From assembly GCA_963402885.1 (NCBI GenBank), contig OY727095.1:21891001-21955000 (forward strand): a stretch of 64,000 nt of DNA, given 5' to 3'. This stretch comes from Antedon bifida. Taxonomy: Eukaryota > Echinodermata > Crinoidea > Comatulida > Antedonidae. How positions within the stretch are numbered: the first letter of the stretch is position 1; every line of letters starts with the position of its first letter. The notes under the pieces were generated by a model. It searched no databases and was not told where the DNA came from. It was given only the letters and a program-made list of their open reading frames with translations. Both the position numbers and the translations under genes were made by a program. Of the stretch, positions 40,043 through 50,000 are shown in pieces.

Positions 40043-41107
40043 ATGAGTATGGATGAGAAATTGAGAAATGTGTATTACGACCCTAAACACCCCGGTAGTT
40101 TTGGTGGTGTGGATCGACTTTATCAAAATGTAAAAGACGATTTAAATATTACCAAGAAACAAGTTCAGGAATGGCTGAGCAATCAAGATACATATACTTT
40201 ACACAGATCTATTCAACGTAATTTCCAACGAAACCGAGTACTTGTAACGACAATTGATGAACAATGGGAAATGGATTTGGTTGACTTGACTTCATTAAAA
40301 CGTTACAATAAGCAAAATACATTTCTTATAACATGCATAGATGTCTTATCTAAATATGCGTGGGTTATACCGATAAAGAACAAGTCTTCAGATACCGTAT
40401 TAAAAGCTATGAAAAAACTGTTATCAGGTAAAAGAAAACCGATTAAAATTCATACAGATAAAGGTACAGAATTTATAAATAAAAAAGTACAAACGTATCT
40501 GAAATCTAAAGATATACATTTCTTTACGACAAACAACGAAACGAAGGCAAGCATAGTTGAGCGATTCAATAGAACTTTAAAAACGAGAATGTGGAAATTG
40601 TTTACAGCAAACGGTAATAAAAAATATATCGACGCACTTCCTAAATTAGTTTCCAGTTACAATAATTCAAAACATAGATCTATAGGAACTGCACCGATTC
40701 TCGTTACAAGCGACAACGAGCACGAAGTGTGGCAGAAATTGTATGGTGAAAGAAAGCATCCGATAAAACGCTTTAAGTTTAAAGTCGGTGATCAAGTGCG
40801 TATCAGTAGATATAAGATGATTTTTGAAAAAGGTTATTTAGCAAACTGGACAGAAGAGATATTCACTGTATTTAAACGTAAAGGAACATCAATGCCAACG
40901 TATCAAGTAAAGGACTGGAACAATGATATCATCGAAGGAAATTTCTACGAAAAAGAATTACAAAAAGTTTCAAAATCTGATAAAGATGTATATCGCGTCG
41001 AAAAAGTAATTAAAAGGCGAAAGCGTGATGGAAAGACAGAATATTTCGTTAAGTGGCTAGGGTACCCTGCTAAATTCAACAGTTGGGTTCAGAATCTAGT
41101 CAGATAA
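40043..41107 (+). CDS. Polinton integrase with C-terminal chromodomain
   Basis: 354 residues from ATG 40043; the frame is open a little upstream without ATG. A retroviral-type integrase core (rve) holds the catalytic triad D78 (WEMDLVDL), D139 (IHTDKGTEF) and E173 (ASIVERFNRTLK). A C-terminal chromodomain follows at about 315-350 (YRVEKVIKRR, TEYFVKWLGYP), which in this family guides insertion to chromatin. The enzyme joins the linear element DNA to host DNA. All key residues are present and the frame is unbroken. The next gene begins 11 bp after its stop codon. Confidence 0.9.
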   Translation: MSMDEKLRNVYYDPKHPGSFGGVDRLYQNVKDDLNITKKQVQEWLSNQDTYTLHRSIQRNFQRNRVLVTTIDEQWEMDLVDLTSLKRYNKQNTFLITCIDVLSKYAWVIPIKNKSSDTVLKAMKKLLSGKRKPIKIHTDKGTEFINKKVQTYLKSKDIHFFTTNNETKASIVERFNRTLKTRMWKLFTANGNKKYIDALPKLVSSYNNSKHRSIGTAPILVTSDNEHEVWQKLYGERKHPIKRFKFKVGDQVRISRYKMIFEKGYLANWTEEIFTVFKRKGTSMPTYQVKDWNNDIIEGNFYEKELQKVSKSDKDVYRVEKVIKRRKRDGKTEYFVKWLGYPAKFNSWVQNLVR

Positions 41108-41118
41108 ACACGAGCATC

Positions 41119-41895
41119 ATGTCATCTCAGTTTCACGTCTCACTACCGAGCAATAGTTCATTGAATTATTTTCCTGAAAATACACTTACAAGTTACACTA
41201 CAAAATTAGCCGAGTCGATACGATTAAAAGGCGAGTGGGAAGTTGGTTTAACTGAAATACAGTACCCACATACGTGGTACAATGTAGACGATACAAACAA
41301 TAAAATTTGGGTACGATTAAACGTTTCTCAAATAGAAACAGCAACGATGGAATACAAAATCGAAATTACAAACGGATATTATAGTTCAGGTTCGAAACTG
41401 ATTGATACGATAAACTCTGCTTTAAGAAAAAAGAAGTTGGATGATAACATAAGGTTTAAATTCAATTCTGTATCGGAAAAAGTTAATATTTCAACCGATA
41501 TTCTGACATCTATAACGTCGTTAGGAGGTATGCAAACGTTATTGGGATTCGACATATCTTCGATTCTATTAAATTCAAATGTTACAGGAAATCATCCGAT
41601 TAATCTTCATCATCGTGTACCTGGTTTATACGTTTATACAGACGTGATCGAACATCAACGAGTTGGAGATGTAAGCGTTCCTTTATTGAGAATTGTACAA
41701 ACCAAGGAGAGTCAAATGAGAAACGTTACTTCTCACGAATACATGATGCCTCACTACAAGCGTTTAATAAAAAAAGAAATTGATACCATTTCGATAGATA
41801 TAAGGAGTGACACTGGTGAGAAAGTATCATTTCAACGCGGGAAGGTTTTAGTGAAGCTTCATTTTCGACAGAGTAGATCATCGCATCTCATTTAA
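41119..41895 (+). CDS. Polinton minor capsid protein (penton-like)
   Basis: 258 residues from ATG 41119, 11 bp after the integrase stop codon. It begins FHVSLPSNSS and contains LKGEWEVGLTEIQYP, the N-terminal pattern shared by Polinton and adintovirus minor capsid proteins, which form the single jelly-roll penton at capsid vertices. Assignment rests on this motif, size and position before the core and major capsid genes. Confidence 0.7.
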   Translation: MSSQFHVSLPSNSSLNYFPENTLTSYTTKLAESIRLKGEWEVGLTEIQYPHTWYNVDDTNNKIWVRLNVSQIETATMEYKIEITNGYYSSGSKLIDTINSALRKKKLDDNIRFKFNSVSEKVNISTDILTSITSLGGMQTLLGFDISSILLNSNVTGNHPINLHHRVPGLYVYTDVIEHQRVGDVSVPLLRIVQTKESQMRNVTSHEYMMPHYKRLIKKEIDTISIDIRSDTGEKVSFQRGKVLVKLHFRQSRSSHLI

Positions 41896-41897
41896 TC

Positions 41898-42278
41898 ATG
41901 CCTAACGCGTATGAGGATTACTACGTAGGTCAAGCTGGCGGTTTAAGCCTACCTGTATTTCATGGATCATCTAATCAGAGAGGGTACGGATTAGGTGGAA
42001 TGTTGTCTGGTTTGTTTAAAAAAGCTGTACCGCTTTTAAAAAAAGGTGCCAAAACTCTAGGAAAACAAGCGTTACGAACAGGAGCCGAAATAATGGAGGA
42101 TGCTATAAGTGGACAAAATATCAAACAAGCTGCAAAACGTAGAATTACGCAAGCCGGTAAACGAATTGTTTCTCAGAATGGTAACGGAAAAGTGAATAAA
42201 AAGAGAAAGCGAAAAAGCAATGAAGTCAGTCGAAGAAGAACTAAGAGAGCGAGAAGATCCTCCGATATATTTGATTAA
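41898..42278 (+). CDS. Small basic virion core/membrane-active protein
   Basis: 126 residues. A Gly-rich amphipathic segment (GGMLSGLFKKAVPLLKKGAK) is followed by a strongly basic tail (KKRKRKS, SRRRTKRARR). This resembles the adintovirus/adenovirus pX- or pVI-like capsid-internal proteins. It starts 2 bp after the minor capsid stop codon and ends 11 bp before the major capsid start, so the late genes are tightly packed. Confidence 0.6.
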   Translation: MPNAYEDYYVGQAGGLSLPVFHGSSNQRGYGLGGMLSGLFKKAVPLLKKGAKTLGKQALRTGAEIMEDAISGQNIKQAAKRRITQAGKRIVSQNGNGKVNKKRKRKSNEVSRRRTKRARRSSDIFD

Positions 42279-42289
42279 TAATAATTACT

Positions 42290-43618
42290 ATGGCGTACGT
42301 ACACAAACAATCTTGCGAATGTTTAAAGTCAGAATTGGATTTGTTTTCTGTTCCACCGACTCAAACAAGTATTACGAAGGGACAATGGGTTCAGTATCAT
42401 CCTTTCAATAGTATTACCGATACAGGACCGGTTCAATTTAACATTCAAGGTTCCACCGAAGAATACGTAGATTTATCACAGACTATGTTACGAGTTAAAG
42501 TTAAAATTACAAGAGGCGATGGAACAGATTTGCATGCTGACGATCCTGTCGGACCTACTAATTTACTACTACAGTCCTTATTCAATGAAGTTGACGTTTC
42601 TTTGAATGAGAGATTAATTACTCCATCGAATAACACTTATTCGTACAGAGCGATGATTGAAACCTTGTTAACGTACGGTGCTGACGCGAAGGAAACTCAC
42701 CTTACAGGTGGATTGTTTTATAAAGATACAGCGGGTAGAATGGATGTAGCAAATCCAACTTTAGACGATGCTGCTGCGAATCAAGGACTTAAAAAACGAT
42801 CTCAGTACATACGAGGAAGTCGATTGGTTGATTTGATAGGACCTATTCATTGCGATATATTCTTTCAAGATCGTATGATGCTTAATGGAGTTGACATTAA
42901 ATTAAAATTGCATCGAAGTAAAAACGCATTCTGTTTGATGTCATCCGATGCGCAAGCTGGTTATAAGTTACAGTTAGAAGATGCATCTATTTACGTACGA
43001 AAAGTGAAACTAAATCCATCTATAGCGCTGGCTCATGCAAAAGCGCTGGAGCGCGGGTCAGCTAAATACCCTCTTCGTCGAGTCGAGGTTAAAACGCTGT
43101 CGATACCGCGGGGGAACCTTTCCTTTACCCGAGAGTCGCTGTACAACGGGAATCTACCGAAACGCTTAGTGGTAGGATTAGTAGGAACCGACGCTTTCAA
43201 CGGTGATTATAGCAAAAATCCATTTAATTTTCAACACTTTAACACCAATTTTATATCCTTATATTTGGACGGTGAGCAAATACCTTGGAAACCATTAAAG
43301 CCTAATTTTGAAGCAAACGGTGAAGGAAGTTATATTTTAGCCTATCAAAGTTTATTCTCCGGATTAAATACATTATTCGACGACACGGGAAATCAAATAT
43401 CCAGAGAAGACTACGCCAGAGGATACACGTTGTTTGCATTCGACCTTACACCCGATTTATCAAGCAGTGGACATTTCAATTTAATTAAACACGGCAATAT
43501 ACGTCTTGAAATTCAATTTGCTACCGCTTTGGTCGAAACAATTAACGTAATAGTTTATTCAGAATTTGATTCATTAATAGAAATCGATAAGTCTCGTAAC
43601 GTAATTTTAGACTTTTAA
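42290..43618 (+). CDS. Polinton major capsid protein (double jelly-roll)
   Basis: 442 residues. The start (SCECLKSELDLFSVPPTQTS) and the end (GNIRLEIQFATAL, VIVYSEFDSLIEID) are the conserved edges of the Polinton major capsid family, often annotated in invertebrate genomes as F54H12.2-like proteins. Family members adopt the double jelly-roll fold of adenovirus hexon and related viruses and would form trimeric capsomers. The length is normal for the family and the frame is intact. It lies between the basic core protein and the protease, the usual neighbourhood. Confidence 0.85.
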   Translation: MAYVHKQSCECLKSELDLFSVPPTQTSITKGQWVQYHPFNSITDTGPVQFNIQGSTEEYVDLSQTMLRVKVKITRGDGTDLHADDPVGPTNLLLQSLFNEVDVSLNERLITPSNNTYSYRAMIETLLTYGADAKETHLTGGLFYKDTAGRMDVANPTLDDAAANQGLKKRSQYIRGSRLVDLIGPIHCDIFFQDRMMLNGVDIKLKLHRSKNAFCLMSSDAQAGYKLQLEDASIYVRKVKLNPSIALAHAKALERGSAKYPLRRVEVKTLSIPRGNLSFTRESLYNGNLPKRLVVGLVGTDAFNGDYSKNPFNFQHFNTNFISLYLDGEQIPWKPLKPNFEANGEGSYILAYQSLFSGLNTLFDDTGNQISREDYARGYTLFAFDLTPDLSSSGHFNLIKHGNIRLEIQFATALVETINVIVYSEFDSLIEIDKSRNVILDF

Positions 43619-43627
43619 AAAAAAATC

Positions 43628-44155
43628 ATGGATACTGTGCAACTTTTAAAATTAGTTAAATCTGATCCATTAACTCAAAGATACTTTCGAGGTGTATATC
43701 CTTCAGATTTGTTACCTAAAAGAATAAAAAGTTACCCTAGTGCTTACATAGCAAATGTTGATGATAGTAGTCAAAACGGTTCGCATTGGGTCGCTTTTTT
43801 TCTAAACAATATTAACGAAGGTGAATTTTTTGATTCATTCGGACATTCGCCTCAATATTACAGTAATCATTTTGTAAATTTTCTAAATCGTACGGTAAAC
43901 ACGTGGACTTTTAATGATACGGGTTTACAGGCTCCATTGTCGACCGTCTGTGGTCAATATTGTATTTTTTATATTGTTCATAAATGTAGAGGTATTGACA
44001 CCTCAAATATAGTTAATATGTTCACTAAAGATAAGAATACTAACGATGCACATGTTAATGATTTTGTAGAACGTAGATACGATGTTAACCTACCGGTGTA
44101 TGATAAGGAGTATATAAAAATACAATTTGTCAAAATGTTAACTAACATATTTTAA
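43628..44155 (+). CDS. Adenain-type cysteine protease (capsid maturation)
   Basis: 175 residues. Catalytic residues expected of the adenovirus protease/Ulp1 clan are visible: H53 (GSHWVAFF), D69 (FFDSFG), Q101 and C108 (STVCGQYCIFYI). The family trims capsid and core precursors during maturation. It starts 10 bp after the major capsid stop codon and closes the plus-strand gene block. Confidence 0.85.
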   Translation: MDTVQLLKLVKSDPLTQRYFRGVYPSDLLPKRIKSYPSAYIANVDDSSQNGSHWVAFFLNNINEGEFFDSFGHSPQYYSNHFVNFLNRTVNTWTFNDTGLQAPLSTVCGQYCIFYIVHKCRGIDTSNIVNMFTKDKNTNDAHVNDFVERRYDVNLPVYDKEYIKIQFVKMLTNIF

Positions 44156-44336
44156 TTAAGTATTGTCTTTTTCATATTGGTATTAAAATTTAAATGTTGA
44201 AAAAAAAAAAAATATGTGTATGTATCTTTATTACGCGTTGGTTAGTAAATAATGAAAGAAAGAAAACAACAAACAACGAAATAAATTTGAATAATGAATA
44301 CATTTAATAACTGAAAAAAACATTTTATAAAATTGA
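44156..44336. terminator. Convergent 3' ends of the two Polinton gene blocks
   Basis: The plus-strand block ends at 44155 and the minus-strand block at 44337. The gap holds A-rich and T-rich runs (poly-A near 44200) and AT-rich words that could serve as polyadenylation signals for both sides. Confidence 0.4.
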
Positions 44337-45098
44337 TTAGAATCCAAGCCATTTCGGTTTAGTTTTAGTACGTTTCTTTTTAGTAATAGTATATTTTTTA
44401 TCTTCATCGTCATCGTCGTCATCAAATCTTTCAAGTCGTTTAGATTTTGTAGATGTGGTTTTTGAAAGAGGGCTTATTTCCCCAGATTTTAGACGTTGCA
44501 ACATGTTGCGTCGTGTAGCATTTCCAATCAAACTTTCTGGCGTGTTCAACTTCGCCAACACCGATATAAATTCTTTCCACCCCACTGGTTCAAATCCTCG
44601 CCTTTCTTGTATCATATCTTTGGTTAAATCAAATAAATTACTACCCTTTAGCAATTCTCCTTCGATGATCATTTCACCGTATTTTGTCCAATCTAAAATA
44701 CCCATATTTCTGTATCGGTCTATTCGATCTAAAAATGTCTTAGTTTTTGATTTTAACGATATAGGCATGCTTTGCAATACTTCTTTTGTCATCGAATCAT
44801 CCTTGATTGCTTCTGTCGATTCATCATTCTTGTCTTCGTCATTAAGAGGTCCATGCATATTTATGTTCATAGGTGAAGGGTTGTTAACGGGCTTCTCTTT
44901 ATTTAAAAAACGCTGAAGTACTTGATTGTACATTGTGATTTTATCGTGATCGCTAATATCCTGTCTATTAAGAATAGTCTGCATAGAGTCATCTAATCCG
45001 TTAGTTATTGTTTTGTGCTTTTGTTCATAGTGCTTGCTATGTAGCAATGTATTTGCCAATTCTTGAGGAACTACAATCAATTTTTTTGTGTGCTCCAT
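44337..45098 (-). CDS. Conserved Polinton protein of unknown function
   Basis: 253 residues. N-terminal helical segment, acidic middle (DEDKNDESTE), a conserved-looking block around ERRGFEPVGWKEFISVLAKL then NTPESLIGNATRR, and an acid-then-basic tail (DDDDDDEDKK, KKKRTKTKPK). Proteins of this plan occur beside the packaging ATPase in Polintons/adintoviruses, but no function is established that I know of. Its start is 1 bp from the end of the next minus-strand gene (45100), suggesting joint transcription. Confidence 0.6.
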   Translation of the reverse strand: MEHTKKLIVVPQELANTLLHSKHYEQKHKTITNGLDDSMQTILNRQDISDHDKITMYNQVLQRFLNKEKPVNNPSPMNINMHGPLNDEDKNDESTEAIKDDSMTKEVLQSMPISLKSKTKTFLDRIDRYRNMGILDWTKYGEMIIEGELLKGSNLFDLTKDMIQERRGFEPVGWKEFISVLAKLNTPESLIGNATRRNMLQRLKSGEISPLSKTTSTKSKRLERFDDDDDDEDKKYTITKKKRTKTKPKWLGF

Positions 45099-45099
45099 T

Positions 45100-45426
45100 T
45101 TATTCCAAAAGTAATCCGCCCAGAGTCTGTAATATAGGTTTCAAAATAAGACCAAGAAATCCTCCCTTTTGAAGTAGTATACGCTTACGTCGAAGCGTAG
45201 GTATAGCTTTATTGGAAATATCACGCAAGTGTTTCCTATGCTTCGCCAACTTCTTCTTATGAGCACTAGACACCGGTACACTACCTTTTAAGATGTTCTT
45301 TGCACACTCACAGATTGCTGTTACTAATTGACTGTCGGCATTCTCAAGCAGGGCCTTTCTTTGTTTAGGCGTACATTTAGCTAAAAACTTTAAAGTGTCT
45401 GCGTTCTTTTTGATACGTTTTGACAT
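45100..45426 (-). CDS. Small conserved Polinton protein of unknown function
   Basis: 108 residues: FLAKCTPKQRKALLENADSQ, CECAKNILKG, a Lys/Arg-rich middle and a hydrophobic Gly-containing C-terminus (GGFLGLILKPILQTLGGLLL), possibly a membrane-active or capsid-anchoring tail. This compact protein recurs in invertebrate Polintons in this position. Lies between the ATPase fragment and the 253-residue gene on the same strand. Confidence 0.6.
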   Translation of the reverse strand: MSKRIKKNADTLKFLAKCTPKQRKALLENADSQLVTAICECAKNILKGSVPVSSAHKKKLAKHRKHLRDISNKAIPTLRRKRILLQKGGFLGLILKPILQTLGGLLLE

Positions 45427-45474
45427 GTTGTGAGTTTGTATTGGAATGACTAGAATAATTTCAAATCACATGTG

Positions 45475-45858
45475 TTATACTTTTGGTACGTAAGCGTAAT
45501 GTTTATCTACTGAAAAGATATTTGTTCGTATTCTCATTTCTTCCGACGTATGTGGTTTGAGATCAATGAATAAGTATCCGTACGATTCACGCGTAGCGTC
45601 ATTAAATGCCTCTTGTAAGAACCGCCCTTTGCCAGGATACATTTGTTTCGATAAATTCAATATTTGCGTTTTATCCCGTGGATTTTTAAAAAGTACGATA
45701 TAATGAGCATTCAAAGTAATGGTACGGATTTCTTTGGAACCGTAGAAGAAATTTTGCATTATAAATATCACTGAAATGTTTCTATGATGAGAGCCTTTGG
45801 TAAACAAATTAACGACTCTTTTATCGCTACTGCATTCTGTCATCAAATCATCTATTAT
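45475..45858 (-). pseudogene. Packaging ATPase (FtsK/HerA, A32-like), C-terminal fragment
   Basis: The minus-strand frame encodes IDDLMTE (Walker B end), KGSHHRNISVIFIMQN and the C-terminal remainder through KHYAYVPKV. The A32-like ATPase pumps DNA into capsids. The N-terminal half with the Walker A loop is missing: upstream of IDD the frame meets a stop and the sequence becomes the 79-bp satellite. The gene is thus cut at about 45858. Confidence 0.85.
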
Positions 45859-46192
45859 TTATATAGTATCGTTTCTTTATTTCTCTGAATGCTGCAGATA
45901 TAAAATAGAACTGGTTTACGTTCTAAGTTATATATATATTTATATAGTATCGTCTCTTTATTTCTCTGAATGCTGCAGATATAAAACATAACTGGTTTAA
46001 GTTCTAAGTTATATATATTTATATAGTATCGTCTCTTTATTTCTCTGAATGCTGCAGATATAAAACAGAACTGGTTTAAGTTCTAAGTTATATATATTTA
46101 TATAGTATCGTCTCTTTATTTCTCTGAATGTTGCAGAAATAAAACAGATCTGGTTTAAGTTCTAAGTTATATATATTTATATAGTATCGTCT
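45859..46192. repeat. 79-bp satellite, just over four units
   Basis: Units contain TATATAGTATCGTCTCTTTA, TTCTCTGAATGCTGCAGATA and GAACTGGTTTAAGTTCTAAG. The word TATCGTCTC recurs at about 45867, 45948, 46027, 46106 and 46185 (81, then 79-bp spacing). The array begins exactly where the Polinton ATPase is cut and ends shortly before the duplicated RAG1-like locus. Confidence 0.85.
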
Positions 46193-46247
46193 GATCGACT
46201 GCCCAAAACATTTGTATGACGTACTTGGCGTTTCATAGATTCTATTG

Positions 46248-46271
46248 GCGGCCGCTTTCGCTCGCGGCCGC
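46248..46271. repeat. Pair of GCGGCCGC palindromes
   Basis: Two perfect GCGGCCGC octamers, 16 bp apart start to start, separated by TTTCGCTC. They are a strikingly GC-rich spot in AT-rich DNA, 14 bp from the end of the inverted duplication, and can form a hairpin. Confidence 0.8.
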
Positions 46272-46284
46272 TTTGGTCATATAC

Positions 46285-46296
46285 CCAATTCGTCAT
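46285..46296 (-). pseudogene. OGG1: OGG1 start remnant (first four codons)
   Basis: The reverse complement reads ATGACGAATTGG, the first four codons of the OGG1 exon at 11843. Similarity between the two copies stops here, so the right copy's OGG1 is cut after codon 4 and would read into unrelated sequence. Confidence 0.7.
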
Positions 46297-47017
46297 GTTC
46301 CAGGGTACGCGGTGCGTGATTGGGAATAGGCCTAGACTTCTTGTTTGATGTGTTGTTGTGGACGACTCAAACACAATTGCCGCCCGCCGTGGTGTGGTGG
46401 TCAAATGCAGCAGCTGAGCCCGCGTGTGTGTGTTGTTGTGTGGTGGTGGTGGTGCGGTACCCACGTATGTTCGCTCGCTATGCAAAAGCCTGAAATTCGA
46501 TACTTCCTGGTTACGTCACTCATCAATAGAGGGCGTAAACATACCTTCGTAGTTTCGTTACTTGGCAACGATAAACAAACAATCGCGCCGACGAAAAAGA
46601 CAATTAAAAGTCGTATAACTACGGTAAGAATTCATAATTTTATTTTTTTTAAATATATGTTTACTTTTAATATAATAATACATACTTAGTGAAATTTTCA
46701 AAATTTTTAGTGAGCAAAAACAATTATAAAAAACGATTTTAGTATAGGCATATCAAATTACCAAAAGTATCATTATAAAAACATTAATTAATATACAAGG
46801 CATATAATTTCTGTAATAATTAAATTTTCAGAGTTTTTTGTCATTATCAAATAAAACTTAAAATGCACTCTTGATGTTGAGCCTATTCTAATTTTTTTTT
46901 TATTTCAGGTCGATGTAGAAGACTATTTCCTGTACTTTAACAAAATAATACTAGTAATATATTAATATTAGTATAGGCCTCACTGTGTAAAACGTCATTC
47001 TTTTATTAAAATTGAAT
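46297..47017. promoter_or_regulatory. Shared divergent promoter and 5' UTR of the RAG1-like gene (right copy)
   Basis: Copy of 11109-11842. A 5' UTR exon seems to end at ACTACG-GTAAGAATTC (46619-46625) and the next acceptor TTTATTTCAG is at 46900-46909. The left copy has lost this acceptor (its sequence differs at the matching position), which could affect its expression. Confidence 0.5.
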
Positions 47018-50000
47018 ATGGAAAAGCATGTTATAAATCTAAATTACTTGTGTCGTATATGTGGGAACAGGCTAAAACCTTATGCCTCCAGACAAGGAGC
47101 CAAGGAAATCAGGCGGTTTGCTTGTTCCAACTTTCAACCACAATTTTCAACTGCTTTAAACATCAACATTTTGCAAGATATTGATGGTGTTCACCCCAAG
47201 TATTTCTGTCTGCTGTGCATGGGATATTTGCAAAAAAACAAACCATGCAATGTAACCCAGTGGCAACCCCATCATAGAACAGGCGACTGTAGTACATGTG
47301 CCCAATTTGAGACACAGAAAAGTGGCGGTAGACCGAAGAAGAAGAAAAGAGGTTTAGCAACTGAAAGCTATAAAATAAAACATGCAACTACCGTTGCAGT
47401 GGAAACACATTTTAAAAACTTAAAGCCTCCGTTTCTTCAGCCAATTTCTGGCTCCTTTCATGTTTCAAGTTCACTTGATAATTTTAAATGTGGTATTTGT
47501 AAACTTGTTTCGTCTTTTCCTGTGGTTACATCTTGCCATCACGTTATGTGCAAGTCCTGCATTCAACCGTTGTATATGGATTGTGATACTGTCCAATGTT
47601 CTGTATGTAATGTACCTGTGCATTTTTCATGTATTAACGATGTTCAGTCAATCTTTGCTGAATGTTATCTGTCTGTTCCTGTTGTATGTAAAAGATGTCG
47701 TACTGTAGTGAAATGTAAATGTATCAGTGACCATGTATGCCTGCCAGACCACTGTTATCTATCATCGCCAACTAACTTAACATCAACGCCAGTCACTCCT
47801 CGTGATCAATTACAACAAACGAACCAAATAGATGACATATTAAACCATCCACTTGGTACTCCAGTAACGCCACTGATGGAGGAAGTTGGTCTACACATCC
47901 TAAAAGCAAAATTGAAACAGTCGAACAACAACACAACTGAGTTTAGTGTTAAAGGAAAGGTACTTTTTTAATGGTTATTACTGTATAATCAAATTGTTAA
48001 TTATTACAAAAAACTTAAAACTTAAATTCAATAAAAACTAACAAGTTTACTTAATTTTATTACTAAAAATAACACCAACTATAGAAATGTATTACCTTTT
48101 TTCAAAAACCAGAAACTAAAAACAATGGCGATGCCGATACCACGAAAAAGCTCATCTGATGCAGGCTGGAGAACTGTTCACAACAGAAGTAAATTCATCG
48201 ATGATGTACGGTGGGCAGTAAGTGGAGGAGATTCAGAAGCTCAAAGAGATGATGAGTTTTCTCAATTTAAAAGTCCGATACGTCTTCCAACTGGTGATTT
48301 GCTATCTTTAAAAACAAATCTTGGCCTAACATGGAAAAAAAACAGAGAACTGAAATGGTAAATAACAAATCAACATTCTGCAGTATCTGAATCGAACACC
48401 CTCAACATTATAGTTTTTAATATTTTATTTTTTTTTTAAAGCTGGCTAAAAAAATATGGTGTCAGCACAGAATGCGAGGCAAAAATGAGGCACCAAAAAA
48501 ACATCATCATTGACGACAACATCATTTCTGAATACGTCCCTATGGCACATTCCTGCAATGACACAGGGGATACAATCATCCAAAAAACTGCATGTGTTTC
48601 TGTTGCAAGTCTCAACAAAAAAATCTGCCAGCAATATGATGAACTAGAAAAGTAGGTTTTTTATTTGCTTTCATTAACAGATTTAATTTAATTACTGAAT
48701 TTTTAAAAATGAATCAAATAAATATCAATACCTTTTACAGATTAAATCTTCTAACATGGCACGATGGCCACATCCTATCAGATGAGATGTGGGTAAAGAT
48801 CGGAGGGGACAAGGGTGGTGGAAATTTCAAGCAGATGCTTCAGCTTTGCCATGTACCACGCCCCAATGCCCAAAATAATACAATCATCATCAATTGCTTT
48901 GAGGCCACCGATTCCAGTTTTAATTTAAGAACTGGCCTCAAGGATATCTTGCCTCAACTCGAAGAGCTGCAAAATTCCACATTAAGGTAAATATACCATT
49001 TATCTGTAAAATTAAAATATTGCACAAAATTGTACAAATATATTTGTGTAAATTAAGACAAATTATTAACTGGCTTCATTTTCTTAATAGGGGAAAACAA
49101 GTCAAAGTGTTCGTATTCGGTGACTACGAGTATTTGGCTCGTATATATGGCCTAACGGGTGCAAACGGTAAACAAACAATATATGTATTACAGGTACAGT
49201 ACTGCAATTATTAGCAATTAATAAATGATGGATATTTGAAAGCAAATGTGTATTAAATTTTGTTTTAAAGGACGACATTACTGCTTGTGGTGCCATGTAA
49301 CCAAAAAACACAAATCCCAACTCCCAAGGACATTGGACACTCTGAAGAAAGACTTGGACAGGTTCAGAGAGGCTGGTGGTAATATTTCAAAAGCAAAGAA
49401 CTACAATAATGTAATTGCCAGCCCTTTGATACAAGTTCCCATTGACCATGTAGGTATTAAAACATTATTTTCTAAAAGCTTGCATGACTCTTAAATTTCA
49501 TAAAACAAGGTAATTATTTTGCTCCCTCACTTTTTTAAATAGGTATGTCCTCCTGGCTTACATATAAGCCTAGGCTTATATTTAAAACACTTCAACAGTC
49601 TCGAAACTCCTACCAATATCCCCACATTCTTAAAGCACGTTGCCATGTCAAATCAAATCAAAGACCTAGAAAACAAGGCAGAAGACATACGCAATGGAAT
49701 AGACCAACTTAAAGATTACTTAAGTGTCTTTATGCTATTGGGTGACACCAGTGGAACAACTGAGAGTATAATTAGCGAGATTCAAAGCCAAGAGGCACAA
49801 GAGGCACAAGTTGTAAGTTTAAATCAGACAATTAGAAAACATTTCTATACAGGTGGCATTTTTCCTTAGAATTATTTTATTTTCTAACAATATATTTATT
49901 GGTTTTAGAGAGCTGAAGCAGTCCATATTTCTAAAGACTTACCTGAAGTGAGAAAAGGGCCTTTGGTGGCAAAACTTGATGATGTGCTGAAATCCTTCAG

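Larger units (their letters stand above)
38880..45858. mobile_element. Partial Polinton/Maverick (adintovirus-like) element
   Basis: Nine clustered genes without introns: PC4-like, integrase, minor capsid, basic core protein, major capsid and protease on plus, then two unknown conserved proteins and the packaging ATPase on minus. This set identifies a Polinton, a large DNA transposon with a virus-type morphogenesis module. The protein-primed DNA polymerase B is absent, the ATPase is cut at Walker B by a satellite, and terminal inverted repeats and the 6-bp target duplication were not found. The element is therefore incomplete although its capsid genes are uninterrupted. The left limit is set at the TATA box and may lie further left. 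Confidence 0.85.
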
